In this document: one piece after another, positions 36,075 through 45,547 of the stretch | How positions within the stretch are numbered: position 1 is the first letter of the stretch | Layout of the letters: each line of letters begins with the position of its first letter | NCBI GenBank assembly: GCA_943372995.1 | Contig: CALSAQ010000003.1 | Location: 372,001 to 436,000, forward strand | Direction of reading: 5' to 3' | Source of the DNA: CAJBVG01 sp943372995 | GTDB taxonomy: Bacteria > Bacteroidota > Bacteroidia > Sphingobacteriales > Sphingobacteriaceae | Length of the DNA: 64,000 bases | Program-made: the position numbers and the translations under genes | The notes under the pieces: generated by a model | Seen by the model: the letters and a program-made list of their open reading frames with translations, nothing else | The model's database searches: none | What the model was told of the DNA's origin: nothing

Positions 36075-37718
36075 TCAATAACTAGGAAGTCTTTTATAGA
36101 AAGCAAAACCGTTCTCCTCATACATTAATTTAATGTCTGAGTATTTTTCAAGCTCGTGCATTTTTGTGTTTTTAACAACAATATACACGGGCTTGTCTAT
36201 TTTACCCGATCTCAACCACTCGTGATCGTACGACATCATATTTGTTACTGGTTTTTTCTTTGCGTAAAACAAATGAGCATAAGATTTAAAATACATCGGT
36301 TGTATGTAGGCATCTTCAGCTTGTTTGCTCTCATAAAATCTTATTGCTGCGGCTTGAGAAAATAATTCTATTTTCGGAACAATTAATACACTTGTTAAAA
36401 ACACCATCGCACTAATAGAAATAAACAAGGCTATTATTGCTTTTCTAAAATGATGCTGTTGATTCATCACAAAATAAATAATCAAACCCACTAACAATAC
36501 AAACCCTCCTGCAGCATCGGTAATTGTCCAATCGATTTTGGCCTGCAAATTCCCCAATGCAAATGCATCTCTCACATAAGGCATCCACATTGCTTTTTTA
36601 TTCATTAATAAAGGGAATGCTATTAACAGTGCTGAAAAAAGTAGTCCAATAATGTATGTAGAATAGTGAATTATCTTATTCCATCTTGTTTTACCATGTA
36701 CCATATAATACAAAGCATACGCAGCCAAGAACGTCAAAGGAAAATAACATAACGAAGAATAATGAACAATTTTCGTTTTAACTATGCTGAATAATATGAG
36801 TACAACCCAGAATAATATTTGCATTAACCTTAAAAATATTTTCTGATGATCTGTTGCCACAGACTTCATAAAAAAAGATTTAACAAGTAATATTGATGCG
36901 GGAAAACAACCAATTAATAACACTATCCAATGGTAGAAAAACGGACCACCATGACCAGCGTCTTGGGTTTTAAATAATCTGATTTGATAAACAATAAATT
37001 CTCTAAGGAACCATATCCCGTTATTCATCATCTCTACACCAAACCATAAAAAACAAACTAACCCTGTGGTAAAAGAAATAACGAATAACTCTCCAAAACG
37101 AATGGGTACATCGAATTTTTTAATTGCAACATAAACAATCAAACATAAGATTGCTATAAGTATTGCTACAGGGCCTTTTACCAATACCGCTAAACCCAAA
37201 AACAATCCTGCTAAAAATGCTTTTGAAATGGTTTTATTTCTAGTTTTATCTACAAGGAAACTAAACTGATAAATAGCAAGAAAAATAAAAAGGTTAAACC
37301 AGGGATCCATTATTCCCGATTTAAAATACAATAAAGTTAATGTAGTTCCACCATAACACATTACCCAAAACCATGCAAATTGCTTATTCAAGTATGTCCT
37401 TCCAATTCTGAATAAAGTGATGAGTGTAATTACACCAGCAATTGCATTTGGGAATCTCGCCGCAAATTCATTCACCCCAAAAGCCTTCATACTCAAAACC
37501 TGCATCCATATAAATAGTGGAGGTTTTTCCCAGAATTGCTTATAATCTATTTGTACACTGAAATAATTCCCACTTACTATCATCTCTCTTGCCGCTTCTG
37601 CAAAATTGATTTCATCCCAATCGAATAGGTGACTTTGACCTAAAAAAGGAATAAAATATGCTAAGGAGAGAATAAGAATTAAGAGTTCGTTACTATATTT
37701 TTGGAGTACGGCTTTCAT
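36075..37718 (-). CDS. ArnT/GT39-like membrane glycosyltransferase
   Basis: The 547-residue enzyme has about ten or more membrane helices and the periplasmic-loop catalytic region HLFDWDEINFAEAAREM (DE motif) near residue 35, followed by FWEKPPLFIWMQ, typical of ArnT-like and PMT-family transferases that use polyprenyl-phosphate sugars. The frame is open up to 37811, but the ATG at 37718, 1 nt after the PAP2 stop, gives the usual N-terminus. It probably modifies lipid A or another envelope glycan; the GT2 at 11.6 kb could supply its donor. Confidence 0.88.
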   Translation of the reverse strand: MKAVLQKYSNELLILILSLAYFIPFLGQSHLFDWDEINFAEAAREMIVSGNYFSVQIDYKQFWEKPPLFIWMQVLSMKAFGVNEFAARFPNAIAGVITLITLFRIGRTYLNKQFAWFWVMCYGGTTLTLLYFKSGIMDPWFNLFIFLAIYQFSFLVDKTRNKTISKAFLAGLFLGLAVLVKGPVAILIAILCLIVYVAIKKFDVPIRFGELFVISFTTGLVCFLWFGVEMMNNGIWFLREFIVYQIRLFKTQDAGHGGPFFYHWIVLLIGCFPASILLVKSFFMKSVATDHQKIFLRLMQILFWVVLILFSIVKTKIVHYSSLCYFPLTFLAAYALYYMVHGKTRWNKIIHYSTYIIGLLFSALLIAFPLLMNKKAMWMPYVRDAFALGNLQAKIDWTITDAAGGFVLLVGLIIYFVMNQQHHFRKAIIALFISISAMVFLTSVLIVPKIELFSQAAAIRFYESKQAEDAYIQPMYFKSYAHLFYAKKKPVTNMMSYDHEWLRSGKIDKPVYIVVKNTKMHELEKYSDIKLMYEENGFAFYKRLPSY

Positions 37719-37719
37719 A

Positions 37720-38376
37720 CTAATGGTTTTTTTTCTTAGATAATGATTGATCCAACCAAGGAGACTTATACCACGAATACCTTTGTAATACGTAAGTAAT
37801 AATAAACGCACTCAACATACCAATCATTGATCCTACAATGGTATCTTCTAAGAAATGTTGAGAAAGATATATCCTAGAGAAAGATACCACACAAGCAAGG
37901 AGTAGGAATACAATTCCTAATGCTTTGTTCTTTGTAATAATGGCTAAGAATGTCATGAATGCAAATACACTTGTGGTATGTCCTGAGGGGAAGCTCATCA
38001 TCTGATGTAATTTTACTCCATCTACAAAATGCAAATCTGCTATACCTTCAAAGTATTTACTAGGTCTTTGAAAATCACTAAAAAACACTCGTTTAAGCAC
38101 TTGAACCAGTTGCGAGCTAATAGTATAAATTAACAGTGATAATAAGGCATATCGATAACTGTACCATAGCAAGAGTATTGTACATAAAATAATAAATATT
38201 CCATCTCCAATATGAGTAATATATGGAAATAGGGTATCACCTAGTTGACTATTTCTAGAATTAATGTATAAGAAAATTTCTTCTTTAGTATAAAATAGCT
38301 TAAAAACTAAGGCTATACTTACTACTACCAAATAGCATATGATATATACACTGTTTTCTTGAAATAATTTTCTCAT
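37720..38376 (-). CDS. PAP2-family membrane phosphatase
   Basis: The 218-residue protein has about six membrane helices and all three PAP2 motifs: KRVFFSDFQRP, PSGHTTS and SRIYLSQHFLEDTIVG. It removes phosphate from a lipid such as undecaprenyl diphosphate or lipid A. A TTG-started longer frame exists, but TAGATTTG, a -7 element, lies 6 nt before the ATG at 38376, fixing the start. It is co-transcribed with the GT39 gene, suggesting a lipid A or lipid-carrier function for both. Confidence 0.9.
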   Translation of the reverse strand: MRKLFQENSVYIICYLVVVSIALVFKLFYTKEEIFLYINSRNSQLGDTLFPYITHIGDGIFIILCTILLLWYSYRYALLSLLIYTISSQLVQVLKRVFFSDFQRPSKYFEGIADLHFVDGVKLHQMMSFPSGHTTSVFAFMTFLAIITKNKALGIVFLLLACVVSFSRIYLSQHFLEDTIVGSMIGMLSAFIITYVLQRYSWYKSPWLDQSLSKKKNH

Positions 38377-38382
38377 ATAATA

Positions 38383-38390
38383 CAAATCTA
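38383..38390 (-). promoter_or_regulatory. -7 element of the PAP2-GT39 operon
   Basis: TAGATTTG on the minus strand lies 6 nt before the PAP2 ATG and inside the longer alternative frame, ruling that frame out. Confidence 0.6.
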
Positions 38391-38475
38391 AGTTAATTAT
38401 GAATATTCTTTAAAAAAGATAGGGCTGAAAATGCTTTTTTTTTATACATTCATGAATTAATTATCCTGAATATAC

Positions 38476-40392
38476 ATGTTTCAAAAACTATTTAGAAAGA
38501 AAAACATCCAACAGATTCTAAGTGATTTAGATGCAAGAGATGCACATCACACAGGATTAAACAAAACCTTGTCTGTTCGCGACCTAACCGCTTTTGGTAT
38601 TGCTGCTATTATTGGAGCTGGGATTTTTAGTACCATTGGGAAAGCTAGTGCAGACGGAGGGCCAGCGGTAATCTATCTGTTTCTATTTACTGCAATAGCA
38701 TGTGGTTTTGCAGCATTTGCTTATGCCGAATTTGCTTCAATGGTTCCTGTTTCTGGATCTGCATATACCTATTCATATGTGGCATTTGGAGAGCTTATTG
38801 CATGGATTATAGGATGGTCGCTTATTATGGAATATGGCATTGGCAATATTACTGTCGCCATTTCTTGGTCCGACTATTTTACTGGATTTCTCGGGAGTAT
38901 GAGCTTACATCTGCCCCAGTGGATGACAATGGACTACTTAAGTGCTTCTAGAGGATACCATGATGCATTGAAGCTAATAGAAAGCGGTCGACTTTTTGAA
39001 AACTTAGATTCTTCAATGCAAACCGCATACAATGCATGGGTTAACGCCCCTAATATTTTAGGATTTCATTTAGTATTAGATATCCCTGCTCTTTTCATTA
39101 TTATTCTAATCACTTGGTTAGTTTACAGAGGGATGAAAGAGTCGAGAAACGCTAGCAATGCCATGGTAATTGTTAAACTTGCTATCATTTTACTAGTTAT
39201 TGCAGTAGGTATATTTTATGTTGATGTAGAAAACTGGAATCCATTTGCACCAAACGGAATTGGAGGTATTTTGAAAGGTGTATCTGCAGTATTTTTCGCT
39301 TACATCGGATTCGATGCCATTTCCACTACTGCCGAAGAATGTAAAAACCCACAACGCGATTTACCCAAAAGTATGATGTGGGCCATCATTATATGCACCG
39401 TATTATACATAACCATTGCTTTAGTATTAACTGGAATGGTAAAATACAATGAGCTTGCAGTTGGTGATCCTTTAGCATTTGTATTTGACAAGTTAAACCT
39501 GAAATGGTTATCGGGTATTATTGCCGTAAGTGCAATTGTAGCTATGGCAAGTGTATTATTAGTTTTTCAAATGGGGCAACCTCGTATTTGGATGAGCATG
39601 AGTAGAGACGGTTTATTACCAAAATCATTTTCGAGAATTCATCCAATTTATAAAACTCCATCGTTTGCTACTATTGTTACTGGGTTTGTGGTTGCTGTTC
39701 CTTCCTTGTTTATGAATCTTACCATTGTTACCGATTTATGCAGCATTGGTACTCTCTTTGCATTCGTATTAGTATGTGCAGGAGTATTGAAATTACAGAA
39801 CGACCCTAATGTTCAGCGAGGAAAATTCAAAACCCCATATTTAAATTCAAAGTTTATTTATCCACTAATGATATTACTTGTTGTTGGATACCTATTCTCT
39901 TATCAAAAAGAAAACACGATGAACTTTATCAATAATACACCAAAGATGTATGCTATTGATGATGCCATTACAAACATGTCTATTGATGAAGTAAATAATT
40001 TAAAAACATCTATTGTTAAAAATGATAGTACAAACTTTGCCTCACATCAGAACGATTTAGCTATGTACCTAGAAAGCTTTTCGGAAGAGGAAGCAGCATC
40101 TATACTCATTTCAAACAATGTTGCTCAAGACCATGTATACGAAAGCGGATGGAATTTATTTAAACATAAAATCCCTATGTGGATTTTCATCTTTGTTTGT
40201 TTATTACTCGCTTATTATGCATTCCGATACAACTTATCGATGATTCCTCTTATGGGATTAATTTGTTGCTTATATATGATGTCTGAACTAGGCGTATCAA
40301 ACTGGATAGGCTTCGGAATATGGTTAATTATTGGTTTAATTATCTATTTCAGTTATGGGTATAGGAAGAGTAGGCTGATTACTAGTGACTAG
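38476..40392 (+). CDS. APC-superfamily amino acid permease with soluble insert
   Basis: The 638-residue transporter has the APC core (helix 1 FGIAAIIGAGIFSTIGKAS; FAYAEFASMVPVSGSAYTYSYV; FFAYIGFDAISTTAEECKNPQRDLP) of YfnA/CAT-type cationic or neutral amino acid permeases. About 85 polar, acidic residues (about 476-560) are inserted before the last two helices, which is unusual. The last codons (Thr-Ser-Asp-stop) are made by a TRGTGAC repeat array, so the natural C-terminus was altered by the repeat. Confidence 0.9.
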   Translation: MFQKLFRKKNIQQILSDLDARDAHHTGLNKTLSVRDLTAFGIAAIIGAGIFSTIGKASADGGPAVIYLFLFTAIACGFAAFAYAEFASMVPVSGSAYTYSYVAFGELIAWIIGWSLIMEYGIGNITVAISWSDYFTGFLGSMSLHLPQWMTMDYLSASRGYHDALKLIESGRLFENLDSSMQTAYNAWVNAPNILGFHLVLDIPALFIIILITWLVYRGMKESRNASNAMVIVKLAIILLVIAVGIFYVDVENWNPFAPNGIGGILKGVSAVFFAYIGFDAISTTAEECKNPQRDLPKSMMWAIIICTVLYITIALVLTGMVKYNELAVGDPLAFVFDKLNLKWLSGIIAVSAIVAMASVLLVFQMGQPRIWMSMSRDGLLPKSFSRIHPIYKTPSFATIVTGFVVAVPSLFMNLTIVTDLCSIGTLFAFVLVCAGVLKLQNDPNVQRGKFKTPYLNSKFIYPLMILLVVGYLFSYQKENTMNFINNTPKMYAIDDAITNMSIDEVNNLKTSIVKNDSTNFASHQNDLAMYLESFSEEEAASILISNNVAQDHVYESGWNLFKHKIPMWIFIFVCLLLAYYAFRYNLSMIPLMGLICCLYMMSELGVSNWIGFGIWLIIGLIIYFSYGYRKSRLITSD

Positions 40393-40409
40393 TGACTGGT
40401 GACTGGTAA
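40381..40409. repeat. TRGTGAC heptamer array at the APC stop codon
   Basis: AC then TAGTGAC, TAGTGAC, TGGTGAC, TGGTAAT: the array supplies the last residues and the TAG stop of the APC gene and fills the gap to the convergent kup stop. The same word recurs at 62381-62415. Confidence 0.85.
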
Positions 40410-42371
40410 TTAGACCCTCTTCAACTCGTATTCTTTGCCTTGAGAAAGAATCAGAGGTACTCGTTCTATAGTTACAAAACTTAGATCCAGACCGAAACCT
40501 TTTTCTTCTGAGAGTGATATCTTCTTAAGTATGAAATAGATTTGCATGTAAAGTCTTTCTATTAATGGTAAAGAATTATCTGCCGATAGTTTTTTCTCTA
40601 ACACTACAAATCGGAAATCACCGGTAATATTATGTTTATTTAAAGAAGTATACTGACTTTTAATATCAACTTCTTTATTACGAACCAACTCTTCTACAAC
40701 TTTTCTAAATAATACATTTATTTTTTGCTCAATTCTGAATCCTAATTTAAACTCGATGCGAATAACCTTACCTGGTACCAGATGTACCACTTTGTATTCT
40801 GTTTTATACGGTTCGTCTTCTACATCAACATGCACAAACCAATATACATCTGCCCTTTTAGGTTTTTTCTGGAAAATAGAATACATGATTTTAGATTCTA
40901 TTTCTGATGTGAAGTTAGAGCCTGTAAGGTAAACTAATTGTGAAGCATATTTCGGAACGCTAGTATCGCTACTTAAATCTTTAAGTATTGGTAAATAATC
41001 ATCCAGTTCTGAAAATTTCAAATATCTGTTTTTAATTTTACGCGCTTTAATCCACGACCACATTACTAAGAAAAGTATACCTCCAATAAATAAAGTCACC
41101 CAACCACCATGTGTGAATTTTTTCAGGTTTGCTACTAAAAATGAAAGTTCTATGGTTGCATAAACTACAAACAATAAACCTACAATCCAGTAAGAAAATT
41201 TTCTTGTCAATAAATAGATCATCAACAAAATGGTTGTCATTAACATTGTTAAAGTGATAGACAAACCATACGCTGCTTCCATATGGGCCGACTCTTGAAA
41301 ATAGAGTACCACCGCACAACAACCAAACCACAACAGCCAATTTATACTTGGCACATACAATTGCCCCTTAGCGTCTGTCGGATAATTAATTTTCACTTTA
41401 GGCCAAAAATTCAATCGAACAGCCTCTGATATTAAAGTAAATGATCCACTAATTAAGGCCTGACTTGCAATAATTGCGGCGATAGTTGCCAAGGCAATTC
41501 CATAAATTAAAAACCAATCGGGCATTACACTGTAAAATGGATTAGCTGTTAACACTTGTCCTTCTTGAGTAACTAGCCAAGCTCCCTGTCCGAAATAATT
41601 TAACAACAAACATACCTTAACAAAAGTCCAACTAACTCTAATATTTGCTCTTCCACAATGTCCTAAATCAGAATATAGCGCCTCAGCCCCAGTTGTACAA
41701 AGGAATACAGCTCCTAGTATCCAAAATCCAGAAGGATTATTTACCAATATATCATAAGCGTAATATGGATTTACCGCTTTTAATATATCTGAATGAAGTG
41801 TGATTTGTGAAAAACCTACAACCCCTAACATGGTAAACCATAAAAACATGATGGGTCCAAATGCCTTTCCTACAAAGTTGCTTCCAAATTGTTGAAATAA
41901 AAATAGAATGGTAATGATAACAATTACAATGGGTACAGTTTGAATATCAGGATATTTTAACTGTAATCCCTCAATTGCGGAAGAAACCGAAATAGGCGGA
42001 GTGATTATTCCATCTGCCAATAATGTACATCCCCCAATTATTGCCGGTAACATTAGCCATTTAGCCTTTCTTCTTACCAAAGTATAAAGTGAGAAAATCC
42101 CACCCTCGCCTTTATTATCAGCTCTCAAGGTAATGATTACATATTTTACGGTAGTTTGAAGCGTAAGTGTCCAAAAGATACAGGATATGCCTCCATACAC
42201 AACATCTTTATTGATTACCATTCCCTCACCGATAATGGCCTTAAGAACATACAGAGGAGAGGTCCCTATGTCGCCAAAAATAATACCAAGTGTAACCAAA
42301 ACACCTGCTGCTGATAAACGATTTAATTTACTTGCGTCCAATGGATAAGAATTAGGAATTTGATTCAGCAA
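40410..42371 (-). CDS. kup: KUP/HAK/KT potassium transporter
   Basis: The 653-residue protein has 12 predicted helices in the first 435 residues and the KUP signature GIIFGDIGTSPLYVLKAI near the N-terminus, with a long cytoplasmic C-terminal domain. It takes up potassium, probably with protons. The only start that keeps the N-terminus is TTG at 42371; the first ATG in frame is about 50 residues in and would delete helix 1. It converges on the APC gene. Confidence 0.95.
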   Translation of the reverse strand: MLNQIPNSYPLDASKLNRLSAAGVLVTLGIIFGDIGTSPLYVLKAIIGEGMVINKDVVYGGISCIFWTLTLQTTVKYVIITLRADNKGEGGIFSLYTLVRRKAKWLMLPAIIGGCTLLADGIITPPISVSSAIEGLQLKYPDIQTVPIVIVIITILFLFQQFGSNFVGKAFGPIMFLWFTMLGVVGFSQITLHSDILKAVNPYYAYDILVNNPSGFWILGAVFLCTTGAEALYSDLGHCGRANIRVSWTFVKVCLLLNYFGQGAWLVTQEGQVLTANPFYSVMPDWFLIYGIALATIAAIIASQALISGSFTLISEAVRLNFWPKVKINYPTDAKGQLYVPSINWLLWFGCCAVVLYFQESAHMEAAYGLSITLTMLMTTILLMIYLLTRKFSYWIVGLLFVVYATIELSFLVANLKKFTHGGWVTLFIGGILFLVMWSWIKARKIKNRYLKFSELDDYLPILKDLSSDTSVPKYASQLVYLTGSNFTSEIESKIMYSIFQKKPKRADVYWFVHVDVEDEPYKTEYKVVHLVPGKVIRIEFKLGFRIEQKINVLFRKVVEELVRNKEVDIKSQYTSLNKHNITGDFRFVVLEKKLSADNSLPLIERLYMQIYFILKKISLSEEKGFGLDLSFVTIERVPLILSQGKEYELKRV

Positions 42372-42419
42372 CTTTACAAAATTGTTACAGAATATAAAAA
42401 TGGTATTTACAAAAAAACG

Positions 42420-42427
42420 TATCTTTG
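42420..42427 (+). promoter_or_regulatory. -7 element of the cupredoxin-like gene
   Basis: TATCTTTG ends 3 nt before the ATG at 42431. An in-frame TTG at 42425 lies within it and is rejected as a start. Confidence 0.6.
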
Positions 42428-42430
42428 AAT

Positions 42431-43060
42431 ATGTTACGCAAACGTACCTATTTATTTCTATTATTATTCCTAGGTATAGGCATTAATTTATATGCCCAAA
42501 ATACCTATGAAATTAGGATAGGTGTAAACGGGCACCATTACTCTCCAAAGGTAATTAACTGTACCGTAGGAGATACCATTAGGTTTATATACGTTTCTGG
42601 TAGTAACCCTACCCGCTCCGACGACGGGCAGAGTATTCCTACTTTTACCTTAAGTAATAGCAATCAAACTCGATCATTTGTAATGACTAGTCCAGGTACT
42701 ATTCCATACTATAGCACTACTCATGGCGATCAAAACGGTTCTGGTATGGCAGGCATTATTAATGTGAGTGGCTTAAGTGCTAATGTTGCTAACAAATCAC
42801 TAGTCAACTCATTAAGTGTTTTCCCTAATCCTGCAAACGACAAAATATATGTAAACTTTGTAGTTAAAAAGGAAAACAATGTAGCGATACGTCTGCTAGA
42901 TGTTCTTGGAAACGATGTAGCCGTTTTGGCTAGCGATCGCTATTCTATGGGCGAATATCGCCAATCATTTGCTGTTCCTGCAAGAGTAACCAAAGGCCTC
43001 TACTTTGTAAAAGTGAGCGTAGGCTCTGAAGTTGCTATCAAGAGAATTTCAATTCAATAA
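42431..43060 (+). CDS. Cupredoxin-like T9SS cargo protein
   Basis: The 209-residue protein has a signal peptide (cleavage after YAQ, about 23), a plastocyanin-like domain (24-112) and a T9SS C-terminal domain (FPNPANDKIYVNF to the end). The copper loop is YYSTTHGDQNGSGMAG: the usual Cys is Ser (about 95), while His98 and Met106 remain, as does an upstream His (35/36). A normal blue copper centre is therefore unlikely. Secreted or surface-attached; partner unknown. Confidence 0.82.
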   Translation: MLRKRTYLFLLLFLGIGINLYAQNTYEIRIGVNGHHYSPKVINCTVGDTIRFIYVSGSNPTRSDDGQSIPTFTLSNSNQTRSFVMTSPGTIPYYSTTHGDQNGSGMAGIINVSGLSANVANKSLVNSLSVFPNPANDKIYVNFVVKKENNVAIRLLDVLGNDVAVLASDRYSMGEYRQSFAVPARVTKGLYFVKVSVGSEVAIKRISIQ

Positions 43061-43133
43061 TTTTTTTTACACAAGTATGAATAAATGTGTGCATTCTATT
43101 GCTCACAAAACTTTCTAGGCATTTCATTTTTTT

Positions 43134-43141
43134 TATCTTCG
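43134..43141 (+). promoter_or_regulatory. -7-like element of the FAH gene
   Basis: TATCTTCG (one base from TAnnTTTG) lies 15 nt before the ATG at 43157 and inside the longer open frame from 43085. Confidence 0.45.
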
Positions 43142-43156
43142 CAGAAAAGCATTGCT

Positions 43157-43768
43157 ATGAAAATACTTGCCATAGGTAGAAATTATTCTGATCACGCTAA
43201 AGAATTAAACAACCCAGTTCCCTCAGAACCTGTTGTATTTATGAAGCCTGATACCGCTCTACTTAGAGAAGGGAAAGCATTTTATCACCCCGATTTTTCA
43301 AATGATATTCATTACGAAGTAGAGCTTGTTGTTAAAATTGGAAAAGAAGGAAAACATATTTCCGAAAAATTTGCCATGAATTACATAGAATCTATTGGTA
43401 TCGGAATTGATTTTACAGCAAGAGATTTACAAGAAAACTGTAAACAAAAAGGCTTGCCATGGGAAATTGCAAAAGCTTTTGATCATTCGGCTCCTATCGG
43501 CGCTTTTTTACCTTTATCTTCTTTTGAAGACATTAAAAACATTTCATTCTCGTTAATGAAAAACGATACCCTTGTTCAAAAGGGAAATAGTTCCGACATG
43601 ATATTTTCTTTTGAACAAATAATCTCCTATTTATCCAAAAGGTTTACCCTTAAAAAAGGAGATTTAATTTATACTGGAACTCCAGCGGGCGTGGGGAAAA
43701 TTAACATAGGTGACCATTTCGATGCGTATATCGGAGAGGAAAAACTATTAAGCTTAGATATTAAATAA
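43157..43768 (+). CDS. Fumarylacetoacetate hydrolase (FAH) family protein
   Basis: The 203-residue single-domain FAH enzyme shows the metal-binding residues in HYEVELVVKIGK (EVE) and GIGIDFTARDLQ (Asp), plus YTGTPAGVGKI near the C-terminus. Such short members are acylpyruvate hydrolases or oxaloacetate decarboxylases. The frame opens at 43085, but the ATG at 43157 gives the conserved MKILAIGRNYSDHAKE start. Its stop overlaps the M23 gene start (TAATG). Confidence 0.92.
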   Translation: MKILAIGRNYSDHAKELNNPVPSEPVVFMKPDTALLREGKAFYHPDFSNDIHYEVELVVKIGKEGKHISEKFAMNYIESIGIGIDFTARDLQENCKQKGLPWEIAKAFDHSAPIGAFLPLSSFEDIKNISFSLMKNDTLVQKGNSSDMIFSFEQIISYLSKRFTLKKGDLIYTGTPAGVGKINIGDHFDAYIGEEKLLSLDIK

Positions 43769-45546
43769 TGATTAAAATAAAAACATTCTATACATACTTA
43801 CTTAAAACTGCGGCAGTACTCGCTTTGTGTTTACTAGTACTTACAAATTTTGCATTTAATTATTCTTACCCTAAAATAAATGATATAGCAGATAGAGAAT
43901 ATCCTCAAAACTTCTTTCGTTCGCCTATTGACATAAAGATTTTTTTAGCGGGTACTTTTGGAGAATTAAGACCCAATCACTTTCATTCGGGTATAGATAT
44001 TCGTACCAATTCTATGGAAGGTCTTCCTATTTATGCTGTTGGCGAGGGATATATTTCCAGAATAAGAGTTCAAGCTAGTGGCTTTGGTAATGCATTATAC
44101 ATTACTCATCCCAACGGATTAGTAAGTGTATATGCACATCTACAAAAATACAATTCACCTTTCGATGCTGAACTAAAAAAGATTCAAAAAGAACTTAAAT
44201 CATTTGAAGTAGATTCTCTTTTAGCTCCAGATATTTTACCCGTTAAGAAAGGTCAAGTGATAGCATTTGGTGGAAATTCCGGAGCTTCTCAAGGGCCTCA
44301 CTTACACTTTGAAATTAGAGATGCCATCACCGAAGAACCTATCAATCCTTTGTTATGCGGCTTTGAAGTACCAGATGATGTAGATCCTATTATACAGGCT
44401 ATCAATATTTATCCATTAGATGAGAACAGCTCTGTTAACGGACAAAAAATTAAACAACGTTATGTTACCAATGGACCACGCCCAACATACACAATCAATA
44501 ATGGAAACATTATTAATGCCTGGGGCACTCTGGGAATTGGGATAGAAACCATCGATTTGCAAAGTAATTCAAGTAATCAGAATGGTGTGTACTCTGTTGA
44601 ACTTAAATTAAATGGCGAAAGAATTTTCTTTTCTAAAATGGAACGCTTTTATTTTAAAGATACCCGCGCAATAAATTCACATTGCGACTTTAAAGAAAAA
44701 AATAATGTAGGCAGATGGATACAAAAAAGTTTTGTCGATCCTGGGAATCAACTCACCATCTATAAAGACTTAAATAATAGAGGTCGAATAAATCTAGAGC
44801 CTGGCGACATTTACAATATGGAATATGTAGTTAAAGATGTAAAAGGGAATACCTCTACTGCAAAGTTTACTATTAATTGTGTAGATCAAAATCCTTTTAA
44901 TCTGGTATTCAAAAACAATAGAAATACATCTGATGTATGGTCTTATGCCGATAATAATAAACTAGAATTAGGCAATATGATTGCCACCTTTCCACCCTAT
45001 ACATTTTATGATAGTTTAATCTTGTATAAATCTTCCGCTCCTAGAGGTGCTAATGCGTATTCATCAAGTTATACACTAGGGCATAAAGATATTCCTGTAC
45101 ATGGTTTTTTTGATGTTTGGATTAAACCAGAAAAAAAGCTTACCGCTTATCAACTATCCAAAGCACTAGTGGTTCAGGCTGGAAGAGGTTCTGCAGGTGG
45201 ATTCTACCAAGATGGATATATAAAGGGAAAAGCAAAAGCTCTTGGTACTTTTTACCTAGGAGCCGATTCTATACCTCCTAGCATTAAACCTGTAAATATT
45301 TCTAACGGTAGAAATCTATCGAAGGCTTCTAAAATCTTAGTTAAGATTGGCGATAACTTATCAGGGATAAAATCATATAATGCATACATCGACGACGAAT
45401 GGGTGATTATGGGATACGATCAGAAATACGCTTTACTATCACATCAATTTGAAGATACTCTTAGCAAAGGCAAACATGTTTTCCGATTAGTTGTTACCGA
45501 TATGAAAGATAATAAAAGTCAGTATTTAGCGACTTTCATCAAATAA
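43768..45546 (+). CDS. M23 (LytM) family metallopeptidase, membrane-anchored
   Basis: The 592-residue protein has one N-terminal membrane helix or uncleaved signal (about 10-30). The LytM domain has HFHSGIDIR (His73, Asp77) and HLHFE (about 178), so both zinc motifs are intact and it should cut peptidoglycan cross-links. The long C-terminal part (about 200-592) is beta-rich, Ig-like, probably binding. Translationally coupled to the FAH gene by 1 nt and followed at once by bcp. Confidence 0.9.
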   Translation: MIKIKTFYTYLLKTAAVLALCLLVLTNFAFNYSYPKINDIADREYPQNFFRSPIDIKIFLAGTFGELRPNHFHSGIDIRTNSMEGLPIYAVGEGYISRIRVQASGFGNALYITHPNGLVSVYAHLQKYNSPFDAELKKIQKELKSFEVDSLLAPDILPVKKGQVIAFGGNSGASQGPHLHFEIRDAITEEPINPLLCGFEVPDDVDPIIQAINIYPLDENSSVNGQKIKQRYVTNGPRPTYTINNGNIINAWGTLGIGIETIDLQSNSSNQNGVYSVELKLNGERIFFSKMERFYFKDTRAINSHCDFKEKNNVGRWIQKSFVDPGNQLTIYKDLNNRGRINLEPGDIYNMEYVVKDVKGNTSTAKFTINCVDQNPFNLVFKNNRNTSDVWSYADNNKLELGNMIATFPPYTFYDSLILYKSSAPRGANAYSSSYTLGHKDIPVHGFFDVWIKPEKKLTAYQLSKALVVQAGRGSAGGFYQDGYIKGKAKALGTFYLGADSIPPSIKPVNISNGRNLSKASKILVKIGDNLSGIKSYNAYIDDEWVIMGYDQKYALLSHQFEDTLSKGKHVFRLVVTDMKDNKSQYLATFIK

Positions 45547-45547
45547 T

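Noticed and set aside
37719..37811. N-terminal extension of the GT39 transferase
   Set aside because: It overlaps the PAP2 gene in another frame, and the ATG at 37718 sits 1 nt after the PAP2 stop with the expected first membrane helix.
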